From: Prochlorococcus sp. AH-736-N03
GTDB lineage: Bacteria; Cyanobacteriota; Cyanobacteriia; PCC-6307; Cyanobiaceae
Length of the DNA: 45,215 nt
Assembly: GCA_028140765.1 (NCBI GenBank)
Contig: JAOIOX010000003.1
Coordinates: 1-45,215 of the forward strand
Direction: 5' to 3'
The notes under the pieces are model-generated. The model ran no database searches. It was not told the DNA's origin and was given only the letters and a program-made list of their open reading frames with translations. Positions 9,680 to 19,536 of this stretch are shown piece by piece (the stretch's first letter is position 1; each line of letters begins with the position of its first letter). Made by a program: the position numbers and the translations under genes.

Positions 9680-9797
9680 TTAATTTTTAAAATATTTAAT
9701 AAAGATACTATATTTAGTTGTTTATTCCTAATTTCAAGTCACGGCCTGATAAAGTATCACCTGTAAAGAGTTAAAAAAAGCTTACTAGCATAATAAT

Positions 9798-9826
9798 TCT
9801 CATAAAAAATGACATTTTTTATGAGA
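9798..9826. promoter_or_regulatory. Perfect 13-bp hairpin in the glpX leader
   Basis: TCTCATAAAAAAT (9798-9810) and ATTTTTTATGAGA (9814-9826) pair perfectly around the 3-nt loop GAC. The element ends 40 bp before the GTG of glpX in the 187-bp rpe/glpX divergent region. The symmetric A/T run could serve as an operator palindrome, an RNA hairpin in the leader, or an attenuator; it is not followed by an added T-tract. Confidence 0.55.
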
Positions 9827-9866
9827 TCATACTCAAAACCTTTAAGAAAATCCTCAAAATTTAATT

Positions 9867-10868
9867 GTGAATCAAACTTTAATTCAAGAAATTCTCGAAG
9901 TTGTCGAGCAAGCAGCTATTGCCTCAGCAAAACTAACAGGACTTGGTCAAAAAGATGAAGCTGATGCTGCAGCTGTAGAAGCAATGAGATTGCGAATGGG
10001 CAAAATTGAAATGAAAGGGAAAATTGTTATTGGAGAAGGTGAAAGAGATGAAGCACCTATGCTTTATATAGGTGAAGAGGTTGGGAGTGGAAATGGCCCA
10101 GGGGTTGACTTTGCAGTAGATCCTTGTGAAGGAACAAATCTTTGTGCAAATAATCAAAGAGGTTCTATGGCAGTTTTAGCTGCCTCTGATACGGGTGGTC
10201 TTTTCAATGCCCCTGATTTTTACATGAACAAATTAGCAGCGCCTCCTGCGGCCAAAGGTAAAGTAGATATTAGAAATTCAGCTACTGAAAACTTGAAGAT
10301 ACTAAGTGATTGCTTAGGCCTTTCAATTGATGAGCTTACTGTAGTTGTAATGGATAGAACTAGACATAAAGATTTAATTAAAGAGATTCGAGGATGTGGT
10401 GCAAAAGTACAACCGATTTCTGATGGTGATGTTCAAGCCGCGATTGCATGCGGTTTTGCAGGAACTGGAACACATTGCTTGATGGGTATAGGTGCAGCTC
10501 CAGAGGGTGTTATCTCAGCTGCTGCAATGAGAGCTCTCGGTGGACACTTTCAAGGACAACTAGTTTATGATCCGGCAATCGCTCAAACTTCTGAATGGGC
10601 TGATTACACAAAAGAAGGAAATATAAAACGTCTTAATGAAATGGGCATAACTGATATAGATAAAATCTATGAAGCAAATGAATTGGCATCAGGAGAAAAT
10701 GTAGTTTTCGCTGGAAGTGGAATAACGGATGGATTATTATTTGACGGAGTTAAATTTGAAAGGGATTGTGTTAGAACAAGTAGTTTAGTTATTAGTACAT
10801 TAGATAGTACTGCAAGGTTCACAAATACTGTCCATATAAAAGATGGTGCTAAGAGTATCAGCCTTTAA
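9867..10868 (+). CDS. glpX: Fructose-1,6-/sedoheptulose-1,7-bisphosphatase, class II (GlpX type)
   Basis: Cyanobacterial bifunctional F/SBPase that removes the C1 phosphate from FBP and SBP, a committed Calvin-cycle step in the cytoplasm. The 333 residues are full length. Motifs include [29 protein letters not shown] (metal and substrate binding), [10 protein letters not shown] and [20 protein letters not shown]. The start is GTG. It lies 18 bp upstream of hemA and faces rpe. A strong hairpin in its leader may affect expression. Confidence 0.96.
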   Translation: MNQTLIQEILEVVEQAAIASAKLTGLGQKDEADAAAVEAMRLRMGKIEMKGKIVIGEGERDEAPMLYIGEEVGSGNGPGVDFAVDPCEGTNLCANNQRGSMAVLAASDTGGLFNAPDFYMNKLAAPPAAKGKVDIRNSATENLKILSDCLGLSIDELTVVVMDRTRHKDLIKEIRGCGAKVQPISDGDVQAAIACGFAGTGTHCLMGIGAAPEGVISAAAMRALGGHFQGQLVYDPAIAQTSEWADYTKEGNIKRLNEMGITDIDKIYEANELASGENVVFAGSGITDGLLFDGVKFERDCVRTSSLVISTLDSTARFTNTVHIKDGAKSISL

Positions 10869-10886
10869 AAATTCACTTTTGATTTT

Positions 10887-12197
10887 ATGCATATTGTTGT
10901 CGTCGGACTGAGTCATCGCACGGCACCTGTCGAAGTGCGTGAGAAGTTAAGTATTCCTGACCAATCTATAACAGAGTCATTGAAAGCATTAAAAGCTTTC
11001 TCTGATGTATTAGAGGTGTCAATTTTAAGTACTTGTAATAGGCTGGAAATATATGCGCTAGTAAAGGATAAAAATACTGGAATTTCATCTATTAAAGAAT
11101 TCATATCAGAATATTCTGGAATTATGTTTGAAGATTTAGATCCACACCTTTTTTGCTTTAGACAGGAAGAAGCAGTTTTGCATTTGATGAAAGTCTCGGC
11201 AGGACTAGATAGCCTCGTTTTAGGGGAAGGACAAATCCTTTCGCAGGTAAAAAAAATGATGAGATTAGGTCAAGAGAATCAATCTACTGGACCAATTCTT
11301 AATAGATTATTAACTCAATCAGTTAGTACAGGTAAAAAAGTAAGATCGGAAACAAATTTAGGAACTGGAGCTGTGTCAATCAGTTCAGCAGCGGTAGAAC
11401 TTGCTCAATTAAAAATTGGACAAGAAAAGGGTTTTGATACTCTTGTAAGTTTGGAATCAGAGAACGTTCTTGTTGTTGGCGCCGGACGAATGAGTAGGCT
11501 TCTAATAACTCATTTAAAATCAAAAGGATGTCATAAGCTTATTCTTTTAAATAGAAATATTGATAGAGCATTAAATCTTGCTCAAGACTTCCCTGATTTA
11601 GAGATTGTTTGTAAAGGGTTAAAGGAATTAGAAGAAAACATATCATTATCTTCGCTTGTTTTCACCAGTACTGCTTCTGAAGAGCCAATTATTGATCTCA
11701 CAAAAATTGAAAAAATAAATTTGAGTAAAAGACTTAAATTTATTGATATTGGTGTACCGAGAAATATATCTAATGATGTCAAACAACATGAATTTGTTAA
11801 ATCATTTGATGTTGATGACTTACAAGAGGTCGTTTCAAGAAATCAAGAATTTAGACAGAAAATAGCAAAGGAAGCGGAATCTTTAGTAGAAGAAGAAAGA
11901 ATCATTTTTCTAGAATGGTGGGCAAGTTTAGAGGCCGTTCCAGTAATTAATAAACTTAGATCAGATTTGGAGTTAATTAGAAAAGAGGAATTGCAAAAAG
12001 CACTTAGCAGAATGGGACCAGATTTTTCGGCTAGAGAAAGAAAAGTTGTGGAAGCTCTTACTAAAGGAATAATTAATAAAATACTTCATACGCCGGTCAC
12101 CAAGTTGAGAAGTCCTCAATCAAGAGAAGAAAGACAAGTTTCTTTGAAAATCGTTGAAAAATTGTTTTCTTTGGTAGAAGAGGATAAAAATAACTAA
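10887..12197 (+). CDS. hemA: Glutamyl-tRNA reductase
   Basis: First committed enzyme of C5 tetrapyrrole synthesis: NADPH-dependent reduction of glutamyl-tRNA(Glu) to glutamate-1-semialdehyde for heme, chlorophyll and siroheme. The 436 residues contain the catalytic LSTCNRLEIYA with Cys 50, SAGLDSLVLGEGQIL, and the NADPH-binding VLVVGAGRMSRLL at about 194-206. A C-terminal dimerisation helix follows. It starts at ATG, 18 bp after glpX, so co-transcription with glpX is likely. Confidence 0.97.
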   Translation: MHIVVVGLSHRTAPVEVREKLSIPDQSITESLKALKAFSDVLEVSILSTCNRLEIYALVKDKNTGISSIKEFISEYSGIMFEDLDPHLFCFRQEEAVLHLMKVSAGLDSLVLGEGQILSQVKKMMRLGQENQSTGPILNRLLTQSVSTGKKVRSETNLGTGAVSISSAAVELAQLKIGQEKGFDTLVSLESENVLVVGAGRMSRLLITHLKSKGCHKLILLNRNIDRALNLAQDFPDLEIVCKGLKELEENISLSSLVFTSTASEEPIIDLTKIEKINLSKRLKFIDIGVPRNISNDVKQHEFVKSFDVDDLQEVVSRNQEFRQKIAKEAESLVEEERIIFLEWWASLEAVPVINKLRSDLELIRKEELQKALSRMGPDFSARERKVVEALTKGIINKILHTPVTKLRSPQSREERQVSLKIVEKLFSLVEEDKNN

Positions 12198-12327
12198 CTT
12201 TTTTCGATTTATATTAAGTTTTTCCAGTGATTTATCGAAATACCTTTGTAAACTGACCATTTGAATTTCTAAATATGCCCATAATCAGTTACTTTAAGTA
12301 GTTGTATATCTATCTCCATTAGATTGA

Positions 12328-13623
12328 ATGAAGCGTGTGTTGGCCATAATCCTCGGAGGAGGAAAAGGTTCTAGACTTTACCCTCTAACAAAAATGAGGG
12401 CTAAACCTGCTGTGCCATTGGCAGGTAAGTATCGTTTAATAGATATCCCAATTAGTAATTGTATAAATTCAGGCATTGAAAAAATGTACGTATTGACCCA
12501 GTTCAATAGTGCATCTCTAAATAGACATATAGGAAGAACCTATAATTTAAATGGCCCTTTTGGCCAAGGATTTGTGGAGGTTTTAGCTGCACAACAGACT
12601 CCTGATAGTCCGAAGTGGTTTGAAGGTACTGCTGATGCTGTAAGAAAATACCAATGGTTATTTCAAGAATGGGATGTTGATGAATATTTAATATTGTCAG
12701 GTGATCAACTGTACAGAATGGACTACAGTTTATTTGTTCAACATCATAGAGATAATGGTGCTGATTTAACTGTTGCAGCTTTGCCTGTTGATGAAGCTCA
12801 AGCAGAAGGTTTTGGCTTAATGAGGACCGATGATGTAGGAAATATAAAAGAATTTAGTGAAAAGCCTACCGGAGAGAAGTTGAAGGCTATGGCAGTAGAT
12901 ACTTCAAAATTTGGATTAAGTAAGGAGTCAGCTGCCGAAAAACCATATCTAGCCTCTATGGGGATTTACGTTTTTAGCAGAAATACTCTCTTCGATCTTC
13001 TAAATAAATTTCCTAATTATACGGATTTTGGTAAGGACATAATTCCAGAAGCTCTCAAAAGAGGCGATACTCTTAAAAGTTATGTATTCGATGATTATTG
13101 GGAAGATATCGGCACAATTGGGGCATTCTTTGAGTCAAACCTTGCATTGACTGAGCAACCAAAACCTCCATTTAGTTTTTATGATGAGAAATTTCCAATT
13201 TATACTAGACCTAGATTTTTACCCCCTTCTAAACTTGTAGATGCTCAAATTACTGATTCAATTGTTTGTGAAGGTACAATCTTGAAGTCATGCAGTATTT
13301 TACATTGTGTTTTAGGTGTAAGAAGCAGGATTGAAAGTGACTCGGTTCTTGAGGATACTCTTGTTATGGGAGCCGATTTCTTTGAATCCCCTGAAGAGAG
13401 GATTGAATTAAGAAAAGGGGGCGGAACGCCTCTTGGAGTTGGTGAGGGGACTACTGTAAAAAGAGCAATTCTTGATAAGAATACAAGAATTGGCGATAAT
13501 GTCGTGATCATTAATAAAGATCGAGTAGAAGAAGCAGATAAGCCAGAATTAGGCTTCTATATCAGAAATGGAATTGTTGTAGTAGTTAAAAATGCAACTA
13601 TTGCAAACGGAACTGTTATTTAA
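12328..13623 (+). CDS. glgC: Glucose-1-phosphate adenylyltransferase (ADP-glucose pyrophosphorylase)
   Basis: Makes ADP-glucose from ATP and glucose-1-phosphate, the regulated step of glycogen (and glucosylglycerate-type solute) synthesis. The 431 residues have [21 protein letters not shown] at the nucleotide-binding N-terminus (10-30), GDQLYRMDY near residue 125, DYWEDIGT, and a C-terminal left-handed beta-helix ending in the [11 protein letters not shown] allosteric region typical of 3-phosphoglycerate-activated cyanobacterial enzymes. The start is ATG. A 130-bp gap separates it from hemA, with no strong signal visible in it. Confidence 0.97.
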   Translation: MKRVLAIILGGGKGSRLYPLTKMRAKPAVPLAGKYRLIDIPISNCINSGIEKMYVLTQFNSASLNRHIGRTYNLNGPFGQGFVEVLAAQQTPDSPKWFEGTADAVRKYQWLFQEWDVDEYLILSGDQLYRMDYSLFVQHHRDNGADLTVAALPVDEAQAEGFGLMRTDDVGNIKEFSEKPTGEKLKAMAVDTSKFGLSKESAAEKPYLASMGIYVFSRNTLFDLLNKFPNYTDFGKDIIPEALKRGDTLKSYVFDDYWEDIGTIGAFFESNLALTEQPKPPFSFYDEKFPIYTRPRFLPPSKLVDAQITDSIVCEGTILKSCSILHCVLGVRSRIESDSVLEDTLVMGADFFESPEERIELRKGGGTPLGVGEGTTVKRAILDKNTRIGDNVVIINKDRVEEADKPELGFYIRNGIVVVVKNATIANGTVI

Positions 13624-13718
13624 ATTTCTTCCATCATTTTTCGCTGACATAAGTATTTTTTTTGAGCAATTTTGTTGAGTTGCAGGCACACTGTATTTAT
13701 TGAGTTTTTTAATTTTTT

Positions 13719-15137
13719 ATGTCCAAGGCACATTTTGGTTTAATAGGTCTTGGTGTTATGGGCGAAAATTTAGTTCTTAACGCAGAGAGAAATGGATTTT
13801 CTAGTGTAGTTTTTAATAGGACTTACTCAAAAACCGAAGAATTTTTACAAGGTCGTGGATTTGGGAAGAATATAGAAGGAGCTGAAACTCTTCAAGAATT
13901 TGTAAATAAGCTAGAGAGACCTAGAAGGATTCTAATGATGGTAAAAGCTGGGCCCGCAACAGATGCTGTCATTGATAATATTTCTGGATATCTCGAGGAA
14001 GGAGATTTATTAATAGACGGCGGCAACTCTCAATTTAAAGATACAGAAAGAAGGGTGACTACTCTTGAAAGTAAAAGTTTTGGATATATTGGGATGGGAG
14101 TCTCTGGAGGGGCCAAAGGAGCTTTAGAGGGTCCAAGTATGATGCCAGGTGGTACTAAGGCTTCATATGATGCAATAGAAAGCTTATTAACAAAAATGGC
14201 TGCCAAAGTTGAAGACGGACCATGTGTCGCATATGTTGGCCCAGGAGGCTCAGGTCATTTTGTGAAAACTGTTCATAACGGAATTGAATATGGAATTGAA
14301 CAAATACTTGCAGAAGCTTATGACCTTATGAAGAGAGTCAAAGGTATGAACGGTCAGCAAATGTCAGAGGTATTTGGTATTTGGAATAATACTGATGAAT
14401 TAGCTTCTTATCTTGTTGAGATAACAGAGATTTGTCTAAATACAAAAGATGAGATAACTGGAGATGATGTCGTGGAAAAAATATTAGATAAAGCTGGCCA
14501 GAAAGGTACAGGGTTATGGACTGTTGTAAGTGCTCTAGAACTGGGGGTATCAGTCCCAACTATATATGCATCTTTAAATGCAAGAGTAATGAGTTCTTTG
14601 AAAGAGCAACGTAGTGAGATTGAAAAAACTATTCCATCTAAAGAGATAGAGGATTTTGATTTAGGAAATATATCAGATGGAATGAAACCTTTATTTGATG
14701 CTGTAGTCCTTGCCACAATTGCTAGCTATGCCCAGGGTATGGACATTTTAAGAGAAGCATCTGCAGTATATAACTATGGCTTGAATATGCCGTCAATTGC
14801 TCAAATATGGAAAGGTGGTTGCATAATTAGATCAAAATTATTAAGTAAAATTCAAGATGCTTATAACAAAGATCCAAATCTAAAAAATTTAATTTTTGAT
14901 GATTGGTTCAATAATGAAATTGCTACAAGATTAGATAACTTAGCTAAAGTTGTTTCTTTATCCACAAAAGCTGGTATACCAGTCCCATGTCTATCCAGTA
15001 CCTTAGATTATTTGAATAGTTATAGAACCAATAGACTTCCTCAGAACCTTGTTCAAGCAATGAGAGACTGTTTTGGCTCTCATACATATGAAAGAATTGA
15101 TAAGGAAGGTAATTTTCATACTGAATGGATGAAATGA
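13719..15137 (+). CDS. gnd: 6-phosphogluconate dehydrogenase, decarboxylating
   Basis: Oxidises 6-phosphogluconate to ribulose-5-phosphate and CO2 with NADP+ in the oxidative pentose phosphate pathway, the main route of dark reductant supply. The 472 residues are standard length. The nucleotide-binding GLGVMG is at 10-15, GVSGGAKGALEGPSMMPGG near 128-145, and the substrate and catalytic HFVKTVHNGIEYG near 180-192. The C-terminal all-helical dimer domain is complete. The last codons overlap the start of pgl, which makes the preceding product of the same pathway. Confidence 0.97.
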   Translation: MSKAHFGLIGLGVMGENLVLNAERNGFSSVVFNRTYSKTEEFLQGRGFGKNIEGAETLQEFVNKLERPRRILMMVKAGPATDAVIDNISGYLEEGDLLIDGGNSQFKDTERRVTTLESKSFGYIGMGVSGGAKGALEGPSMMPGGTKASYDAIESLLTKMAAKVEDGPCVAYVGPGGSGHFVKTVHNGIEYGIEQILAEAYDLMKRVKGMNGQQMSEVFGIWNNTDELASYLVEITEICLNTKDEITGDDVVEKILDKAGQKGTGLWTVVSALELGVSVPTIYASLNARVMSSLKEQRSEIEKTIPSKEIEDFDLGNISDGMKPLFDAVVLATIASYAQGMDILREASAVYNYGLNMPSIAQIWKGGCIIRSKLLSKIQDAYNKDPNLKNLIFDDWFNNEIATRLDNLAKVVSLSTKAGIPVPCLSSTLDYLNSYRTNRLPQNLVQAMRDCFGSHTYERIDKEGNFHTEWMK

Positions 15138-15862
15138 TTGAAAAGGTTAAAAATGGATATACACTTAACATTTACAAAGACAAGTTAGAGCTATCTACAG
15201 CGGTTTTTAAGTTTATTGAAAGTCACATTATTCATATTTTAAAAAAGAAAGACAGGTTCAAATTTTGTGTAAGTGGAGGTTCAACTCCTAAATCTGTCTA
15301 TAAGCTTTTATCAAAAAGTGATATTAGATGGGATATGGTTGATGTCTTTTTAGGAGATGAAAGATGTGTTGATCCAAATTCAGAATTAAGTAACTCGTTA
15401 ATGTTGAAGAATTCATTGTTAACTAATTTTGGATCTAAAGCTTTTTTCTATGAAATTTTCAATGATTTAAATGCTGATGATGAAACTACAAAAAATGAAT
15501 TTATTTCTAAATTATTTGAAAAATGTGGATCAAACCCACCAACCTTTGATTTAACATTATTAGGTCTTGGAGATGATGGTCATACAGCCTCACTATTCCC
15601 TTATCAAAAAAATAATAATGTAGATGATTTTGTTATTTTTAATGAAGGTAAAGGATTAAAAAGAATTTCATTAACTCCAAAGGTCCTTTCAGCCTCTTCA
15701 AAGATATTATTTTTGGTTAGTGGAGCTTCTAAAAGAATTGCTCTTGAGAGGTTATTAGATGAAAAAGAGCCACCAGATAGAACGCCATCAAAATTAATAA
15801 AATCTATTAACCAAATTTCAATATTTTGTGATCAGGAATCAGCAAAAGAATTAGTAATTTAG
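15134..15862 (+). CDS. pgl: 6-phosphogluconolactonase (DevB/SOL family)
   Basis: Hydrolyses 6-phosphogluconolactone to 6-phosphogluconate, feeding Gnd encoded just upstream. From this start the protein has 242 residues. Motifs are SGGSTPKSVYKLL, VFLGDERCVDP and LLGLGDDGHTASLFP, all diagnostic of the DevB/SOL lactonases. I prefer the ATG at 15134, which overlaps the gnd stop as ATGA (4 bp); an in-frame ATG at 15125 would add three residues and lengthen the overlap to 13 bp. Tight coupling to gnd suggests balanced synthesis. Confidence 0.95.
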   Translation: MIEKVKNGYTLNIYKDKLELSTAVFKFIESHIIHILKKKDRFKFCVSGGSTPKSVYKLLSKSDIRWDMVDVFLGDERCVDPNSELSNSLMLKNSLLTNFGSKAFFYEIFNDLNADDETTKNEFISKLFEKCGSNPPTFDLTLLGLGDDGHTASLFPYQKNNNVDDFVIFNEGKGLKRISLTPKVLSASSKILFLVSGASKRIALERLLDEKEPPDRTPSKLIKSINQISIFCDQESAKELVI

Positions 15863-15892
15863 TTAGAGTCTATTAATAATTTAAATTATTTA

Positions 15893-16441
15893 ATGAGTAA
15901 GAAAAAATTTTTATTTCAGAAAAAGGAGTTTGATGGTTGGAAAACATTAAATGATACTGTTATGGGCGGTTCAAGTTCAGCTTTTTGTGAAATTTCGAAT
16001 TCTGGTTTGATATTAAAAGGCAATATTGTCGAGAAAGCAGGAGGATTTGTTAGTTGTAGATCACCTATTTATAAACCCTCTTTAAACGTAATTGAATATT
16101 CATCCTTTGAATTAAATATTGATGGACAAGGAAGAACTTTTAAATTTGCCGTCGCTTGTGAAGATGATCTACTAGGGCTAACCGAATTTATTCCGGGTGG
16201 ACTGCGATGGATTAAATCATTCCCAACAAAAAAATTCGGGACAACAAATGTTCAAATTCCTTTTAGTGAGTTAAAACCTTCAGTAAGAGCTAATAAAGTA
16301 CGTTTTCCATTTAAATTCAAGCCATCTAAAATTAAAAGATTGCAACTACTACATTCTAAGTTCGGTGATGATGGATTACTTAATAATGAGTTTAAACAGG
16401 GTTCAATAAAAGTTTTAATTAAATCAATAAGTGTTATTTGA
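15893..16441 (+). CDS. CIA30 family protein
   Basis: A 182-residue protein with the CIA30 domain (first known from a mitochondrial complex I assembly factor). It shows GWKTLNDTVMGGSSSAF at the N-terminus and GFVSCRSP, GQGRTF and QIPFSEL further on, giving the galactose-binding-like beta-sandwich pattern. In cyanobacteria it has been suggested to help assemble membrane complexes, but its role here is not established. It starts at ATG 30 bp after pgl and overlaps the next gene by 11 bp. Confidence 0.82.
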   Translation: MSKKKFLFQKKEFDGWKTLNDTVMGGSSSAFCEISNSGLILKGNIVEKAGGFVSCRSPIYKPSLNVIEYSSFELNIDGQGRTFKFAVACEDDLLGLTEFIPGGLRWIKSFPTKKFGTTNVQIPFSELKPSVRANKVRFPFKFKPSKIKRLQLLHSKFGDDGLLNNEFKQGSIKVLIKSISVI

Positions 16442-16817
16442 AAATCCACCTAAAAATATAGAGAGCTTAATCGCCAAGTCAGCAGATTTAACAAATAAAC
16501 CTTTTGTTCATTCTGTAGTAAAAATAAATGGTGAATACGAATTCGAAGATGAAGATATTGATTTAACAGTTAATATCTTATGTCGAGATAAAGAAGGTAA
16601 AAGATTAGAAATTTATGATCTTGAATTAGAACTTTTTAAATCAAATAAAGAGTTAGTTTTAGTTATCTCTAAGCTTAATTTTCCTGATGAACCAATATTG
16701 TGGTGTGGAGTTAAAACATTGTGGATGAATAGCAATAATGGAAAAAAATGCAACTCTCCAAAATACAGTGCTAGATTGGAAAACTTAGCAAATAGGATAA
16801 AAAGCTTTATTGATTAA
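16431..16817 (+). CDS. Conserved hypothetical protein, 128 residues
   Basis: I do not recognise a named family. The protein is acidic, soluble and apparently mostly beta-strand (alternating segments such as YDLELELFKS and LVLVISKLNF), with Cys residues in NILCRDKEG and ILWCGVKTLW. The start is GTG, overlapping the end of the CIA30 gene by 11 bp, so translation is probably coupled to it and a shared role is possible. It converges on ilvD with a gap of about 20 bp. Confidence 0.75.
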   Translation: MLFENPPKNIESLIAKSADLTNKPFVHSVVKINGEYEFEDEDIDLTVNILCRDKEGKRLEIYDLELELFKSNKELVLVISKLNFPDEPILWCGVKTLWMNSNNGKKCNSPKYSARLENLANRIKSFID

Positions 16818-16838
16818 GAAAATAAACTTTGAGCTGAT

Positions 16839-18512
16839 CTATAAATCAGTAACAGCCCCTAAACTTGATGTACTTACGATTTTCGAATATTTTGAAAGTA
16901 TTCCTCTTTTGTATTTTGGTGTAGGTTTGACCCAATCTTTTTTTCTTTTTTCTAATTCTTCGTCAGATAAATCAACTTCAATTAGTTGTTTTACTGCATC
17001 TACAGTAATTAAATCACCTTCTTTTATTAGAGCAATATTTCCGCCAACAGCAGCCTCTGGAGCTATGTGACCCACAACAAGACCATAAGTACCACCACTA
17101 AATCTGCCATCGGTAATTAAAGCTACCTTCTCTCCGAGTCCTTGACCAACAATTGCAGATGTAGGAGCTAGCATCTCTCTCATACCTGGTCCTCCTACAG
17201 GACCTTCGTTTCTAATAACAACAACATCACCAGCCTTGATATCATTTTTTAATATCGATTTTAAACAATCCTCTTCACTTTCAAAAATCTTTGCTGGACC
17301 TTTTAATACAGGGTTTTTTACTCCGCTAATTTTGGCTACAGAACCTTCGCTCGCTAAGTTACCTTTTAATATTGCTAGGTGTCCTTTTTTATAAAGAGGG
17401 TTATCTATGCCTCTTATGACATTTTGATTTGTTGGAGGCTTATCTGGGATATTCTGTAAGTATTCTGAGATGGTTTTGCCTTCAATGTTTTTACAATCAC
17501 CATGTATTAATCCTGCATTCAAAAGTATTTTCATTACTTGTGGAATCCCACCTGCCTTATGAAGATCCACCGTCACATATTTACCACTCGGTTTAAGGTC
17601 ACAAATAACGGGTACTTTTTGTCTGATTCTCTCAAAATCATTAATGTTGATTTCTATTCCTGCAGTATTCGCAATAGCTAAGATGTGCAAGACCGCATTT
17701 GTTGATCCACCAATTGCCATAATTACTGATATTGCATTTTCAAATGCTTTCTTTGTCATTAGATCTAGAGGTCTTATATCTTTTTCTATTGCAGAGACTA
17801 ATATCTCAGCACTTTTATCTGCACTTAGTTCTTTTTCAAGATCTTCAGCAGCCATAGTAGAACTGTGAGGAAGACTTAACCCTAATACTTCAATAACCGC
17901 AGACATTGTATTAGCTGTAAACATCCCTCCACAGCTACCGGCACCGGGAATACAATTTTTCTCAACTTGGATTAGCCTTTCTTCATTAATTTTGCCTGAT
18001 GTTAATTGTCCAACAGCTTCAAATGCACTAACAACAGTAAGATCTTCTCCATGCAATTTCCCAGGCTTTATTGTCCCTCCATAAATGAAAATTGAGGGAA
18101 TATTCATTCTTGCAATCGCAATCATGGCACCCGGCATATTTTTATCACATCCACCTATAGCAAGTACTCCATCCATACTTTGAGCATTGCATGCTGTTTC
18201 AATGGAATCAGCAATAACTTCTCTTGAAACTAGGGAATATTTCATGCCCTCTGTTCCCATAGAAATGCCATCACTTACTGTTATCGTCCCAAACATTTGA
18301 GGCATTGCGCCGGATCTTTTTATTGACTCTTCAGCTTTTAGAGCTAATTTATTTAAACCCATATTGCATGGTGTTATGGTGCTGTATCCATTTGCAACTC
18401 CAATAATAGGTTTATTAAAATCTTCATCATTAAATCCAACAGCTCTTAACATCGATCTGTTAGGAGATCTTTGCACACCTTGGGTTATTGCAGATGATCT
18501 GAGTTTATTCAT
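16839..18512 (-). CDS. ilvD: Dihydroxy-acid dehydratase
   Basis: Dehydrates 2,3-dihydroxy-3-methylbutanoate (and the isoleucine-pathway homologue) to the 2-keto acid, the third step of branched-chain amino acid synthesis. The 557 residues include the three cluster-ligand cysteines expected for an IlvD/Edd Fe-S enzyme: Cys 49, Cys 122 in CDKNMPGAM and Cys 194 in GSCGGMF. The C-terminal [20 protein letters not shown] is also diagnostic. It starts at ATG; the small membrane-protein gene lies 23 bp upstream on the same strand. Confidence 0.97.
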   Translation of the reverse strand: MNKLRSSAITQGVQRSPNRSMLRAVGFNDEDFNKPIIGVANGYSTITPCNMGLNKLALKAEESIKRSGAMPQMFGTITVSDGISMGTEGMKYSLVSREVIADSIETACNAQSMDGVLAIGGCDKNMPGAMIAIARMNIPSIFIYGGTIKPGKLHGEDLTVVSAFEAVGQLTSGKINEERLIQVEKNCIPGAGSCGGMFTANTMSAVIEVLGLSLPHSSTMAAEDLEKELSADKSAEILVSAIEKDIRPLDLMTKKAFENAISVIMAIGGSTNAVLHILAIANTAGIEININDFERIRQKVPVICDLKPSGKYVTVDLHKAGGIPQVMKILLNAGLIHGDCKNIEGKTISEYLQNIPDKPPTNQNVIRGIDNPLYKKGHLAILKGNLASEGSVAKISGVKNPVLKGPAKIFESEEDCLKSILKNDIKAGDVVVIRNEGPVGGPGMREMLAPTSAIVGQGLGEKVALITDGRFSGGTYGLVVGHIAPEAAVGGNIALIKEGDLITVDAVKQLIEVDLSDEELEKRKKDWVKPTPKYKRGILSKYSKIVSTSSLGAVTDL

Positions 18513-18535
18513 ATTCTTTTTGATCCTTTTTTATT

Positions 18536-18826
18536 CTATTGCCCCAACTCTTCAAGTTGCTTCCTTACATCAGCAATTGCAGAATTAAGTTGCTCAACTT
18601 TCTTCTCCAGATTTTCTCCTTCAACTTCATTTATATTTTCATTTGAATCAATCGCTTCTGAGCCGTCTTGAATTCTGGAGGAATACATCATTGCTTTTTG
18701 TTTTTTTTCCTCCTTTCTTTTGTCTGCTTCGGATATTAACCACCAAGCTAGACCTGCTGCTCCAATAAAAGCACCGCTTATTAATGATAGAAGATTATTT
18801 GAAGACGAATCTCTGTATTCAGACAT
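18536..18826 (-). CDS. Small single-TM protein with C-terminal coiled coil
   Basis: A 96-residue protein of unknown function. Residues about 12-33 (LLSLISGAFIGAAGLAWWLI) form one membrane segment, followed by a Lys-rich stretch that would place the C-terminus in the cytoplasm. Residues about 68-95 show heptad-like spacing of Leu, Val and Ile (LEKKVEQLNSAIADVRKQLE), a likely coiled coil. It lies between the UPRT-like gene and ilvD on the same strand with gaps below 30 bp, so it is probably co-transcribed with them. Confidence 0.75.
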   Translation of the reverse strand: MSEYRDSSSNNLLSLISGAFIGAAGLAWWLISEADKRKEEKKQKAMMYSSRIQDGSEAIDSNENINEVEGENLEKKVEQLNSAIADVRKQLEELGQ

Positions 18827-18855
18827 TGGTAAAATACTTACTCCTATATTCTATA

Positions 18856-19473
18856 TTAGTTCTTATCTTGAAATATAGTACTTAAACGCGATAGAGAATT
18901 CCCAATACCCGGTACTAATAATTGTGTTTTTTCGTCTTCCTCATCTATGCAAGAAGTGTAAATTACCTGATTAGGGAATAACTTCGCAATTTCATTCAAT
19001 CCTTTATTTGAGCAAATAGCAGTTATTAATAGAATCCTATTTGAATCAACACCTAATTCCTTTAATTTAATTAAAGTTTCTAATGTTGCTGATTTTGTTG
19101 TTATTTGTTCTGAATAAAATATAACTCCTTCATTTGATTCAATAGTTTTAGGAAGTTCTCCTAATGAGAGGGTTGAATTAGGAATTACTTCTTTAGATCC
19201 AAACCAAAGAGATAATCCTTCGGGCAACATTGCGAGCACTTTTATTGGATAATCATTATTAATAAAGAATCCATCTGCGTCTCCATTATCAGTATTTACT
19301 ATTTCTTTTTTATATGGCAGCCAATTACGTAATGCTTCATATGTAAGCCATTTCCCTAATTGCTCATATCCTGTTGAGTACAAAATATTTGGAGTATTTT
19401 TTTCTCGTAATATTGAAAGCCAATGTTTTATTAATGGATGAGGAGGAACAATAACCTTTAGTGACATTGCCAT
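18856..19473 (-). CDS. Uracil phosphoribosyltransferase homologue, probably catalytically inactive
   Basis: The 205 residues align by eye with cyanobacterial Upp: the N-terminal VPPHPLIKHWLSILREKNTP and LGKWLTYEALRNWLP (39-53) are near textbook. But the PRPP-binding loop (LLDPMLATG in active enzymes) reads IFYSEQITTKSAT around residues 118-130, the ILRAG loop reads MLPEGLSLW, and the C-terminal uracil site GLGDAGDR is replaced by GIGNSLSR. It keeps the fold's outer parts and loses the active site, so it is likely a pseudo-enzyme or has a different ligand. It starts at ATG and is divergent from the pentapeptide gene. Confidence 0.8.
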   Translation of the reverse strand: MAMSLKVIVPPHPLIKHWLSILREKNTPNILYSTGYEQLGKWLTYEALRNWLPYKKEIVNTDNGDADGFFINNDYPIKVLAMLPEGLSLWFGSKEVIPNSTLSLGELPKTIESNEGVIFYSEQITTKSATLETLIKLKELGVDSNRILLITAICSNKGLNEIAKLFPNQVIYTSCIDEEDEKTQLLVPGIGNSLSRLSTIFQDKN

Positions 19474-19536
19474 GTATTTTCCTTTAAGATACTCTTACAG
19501 ACTTTAAATACTTAAGTTCTAAATTACAGTCTTATT

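Noticed and set aside
9811-9950. Plus-strand ORF starting at the ATGACA in the glpX leader
   Set aside because: It runs out of frame into glpX, whose protein is clearly real; the product has no sensible features.
14408-14716. 102-codon minus-strand frame inside gnd
   Set aside because: It lies wholly within gnd, where the plus-strand protein shows all family motifs; the antisense product is low-complexity Ser-rich.
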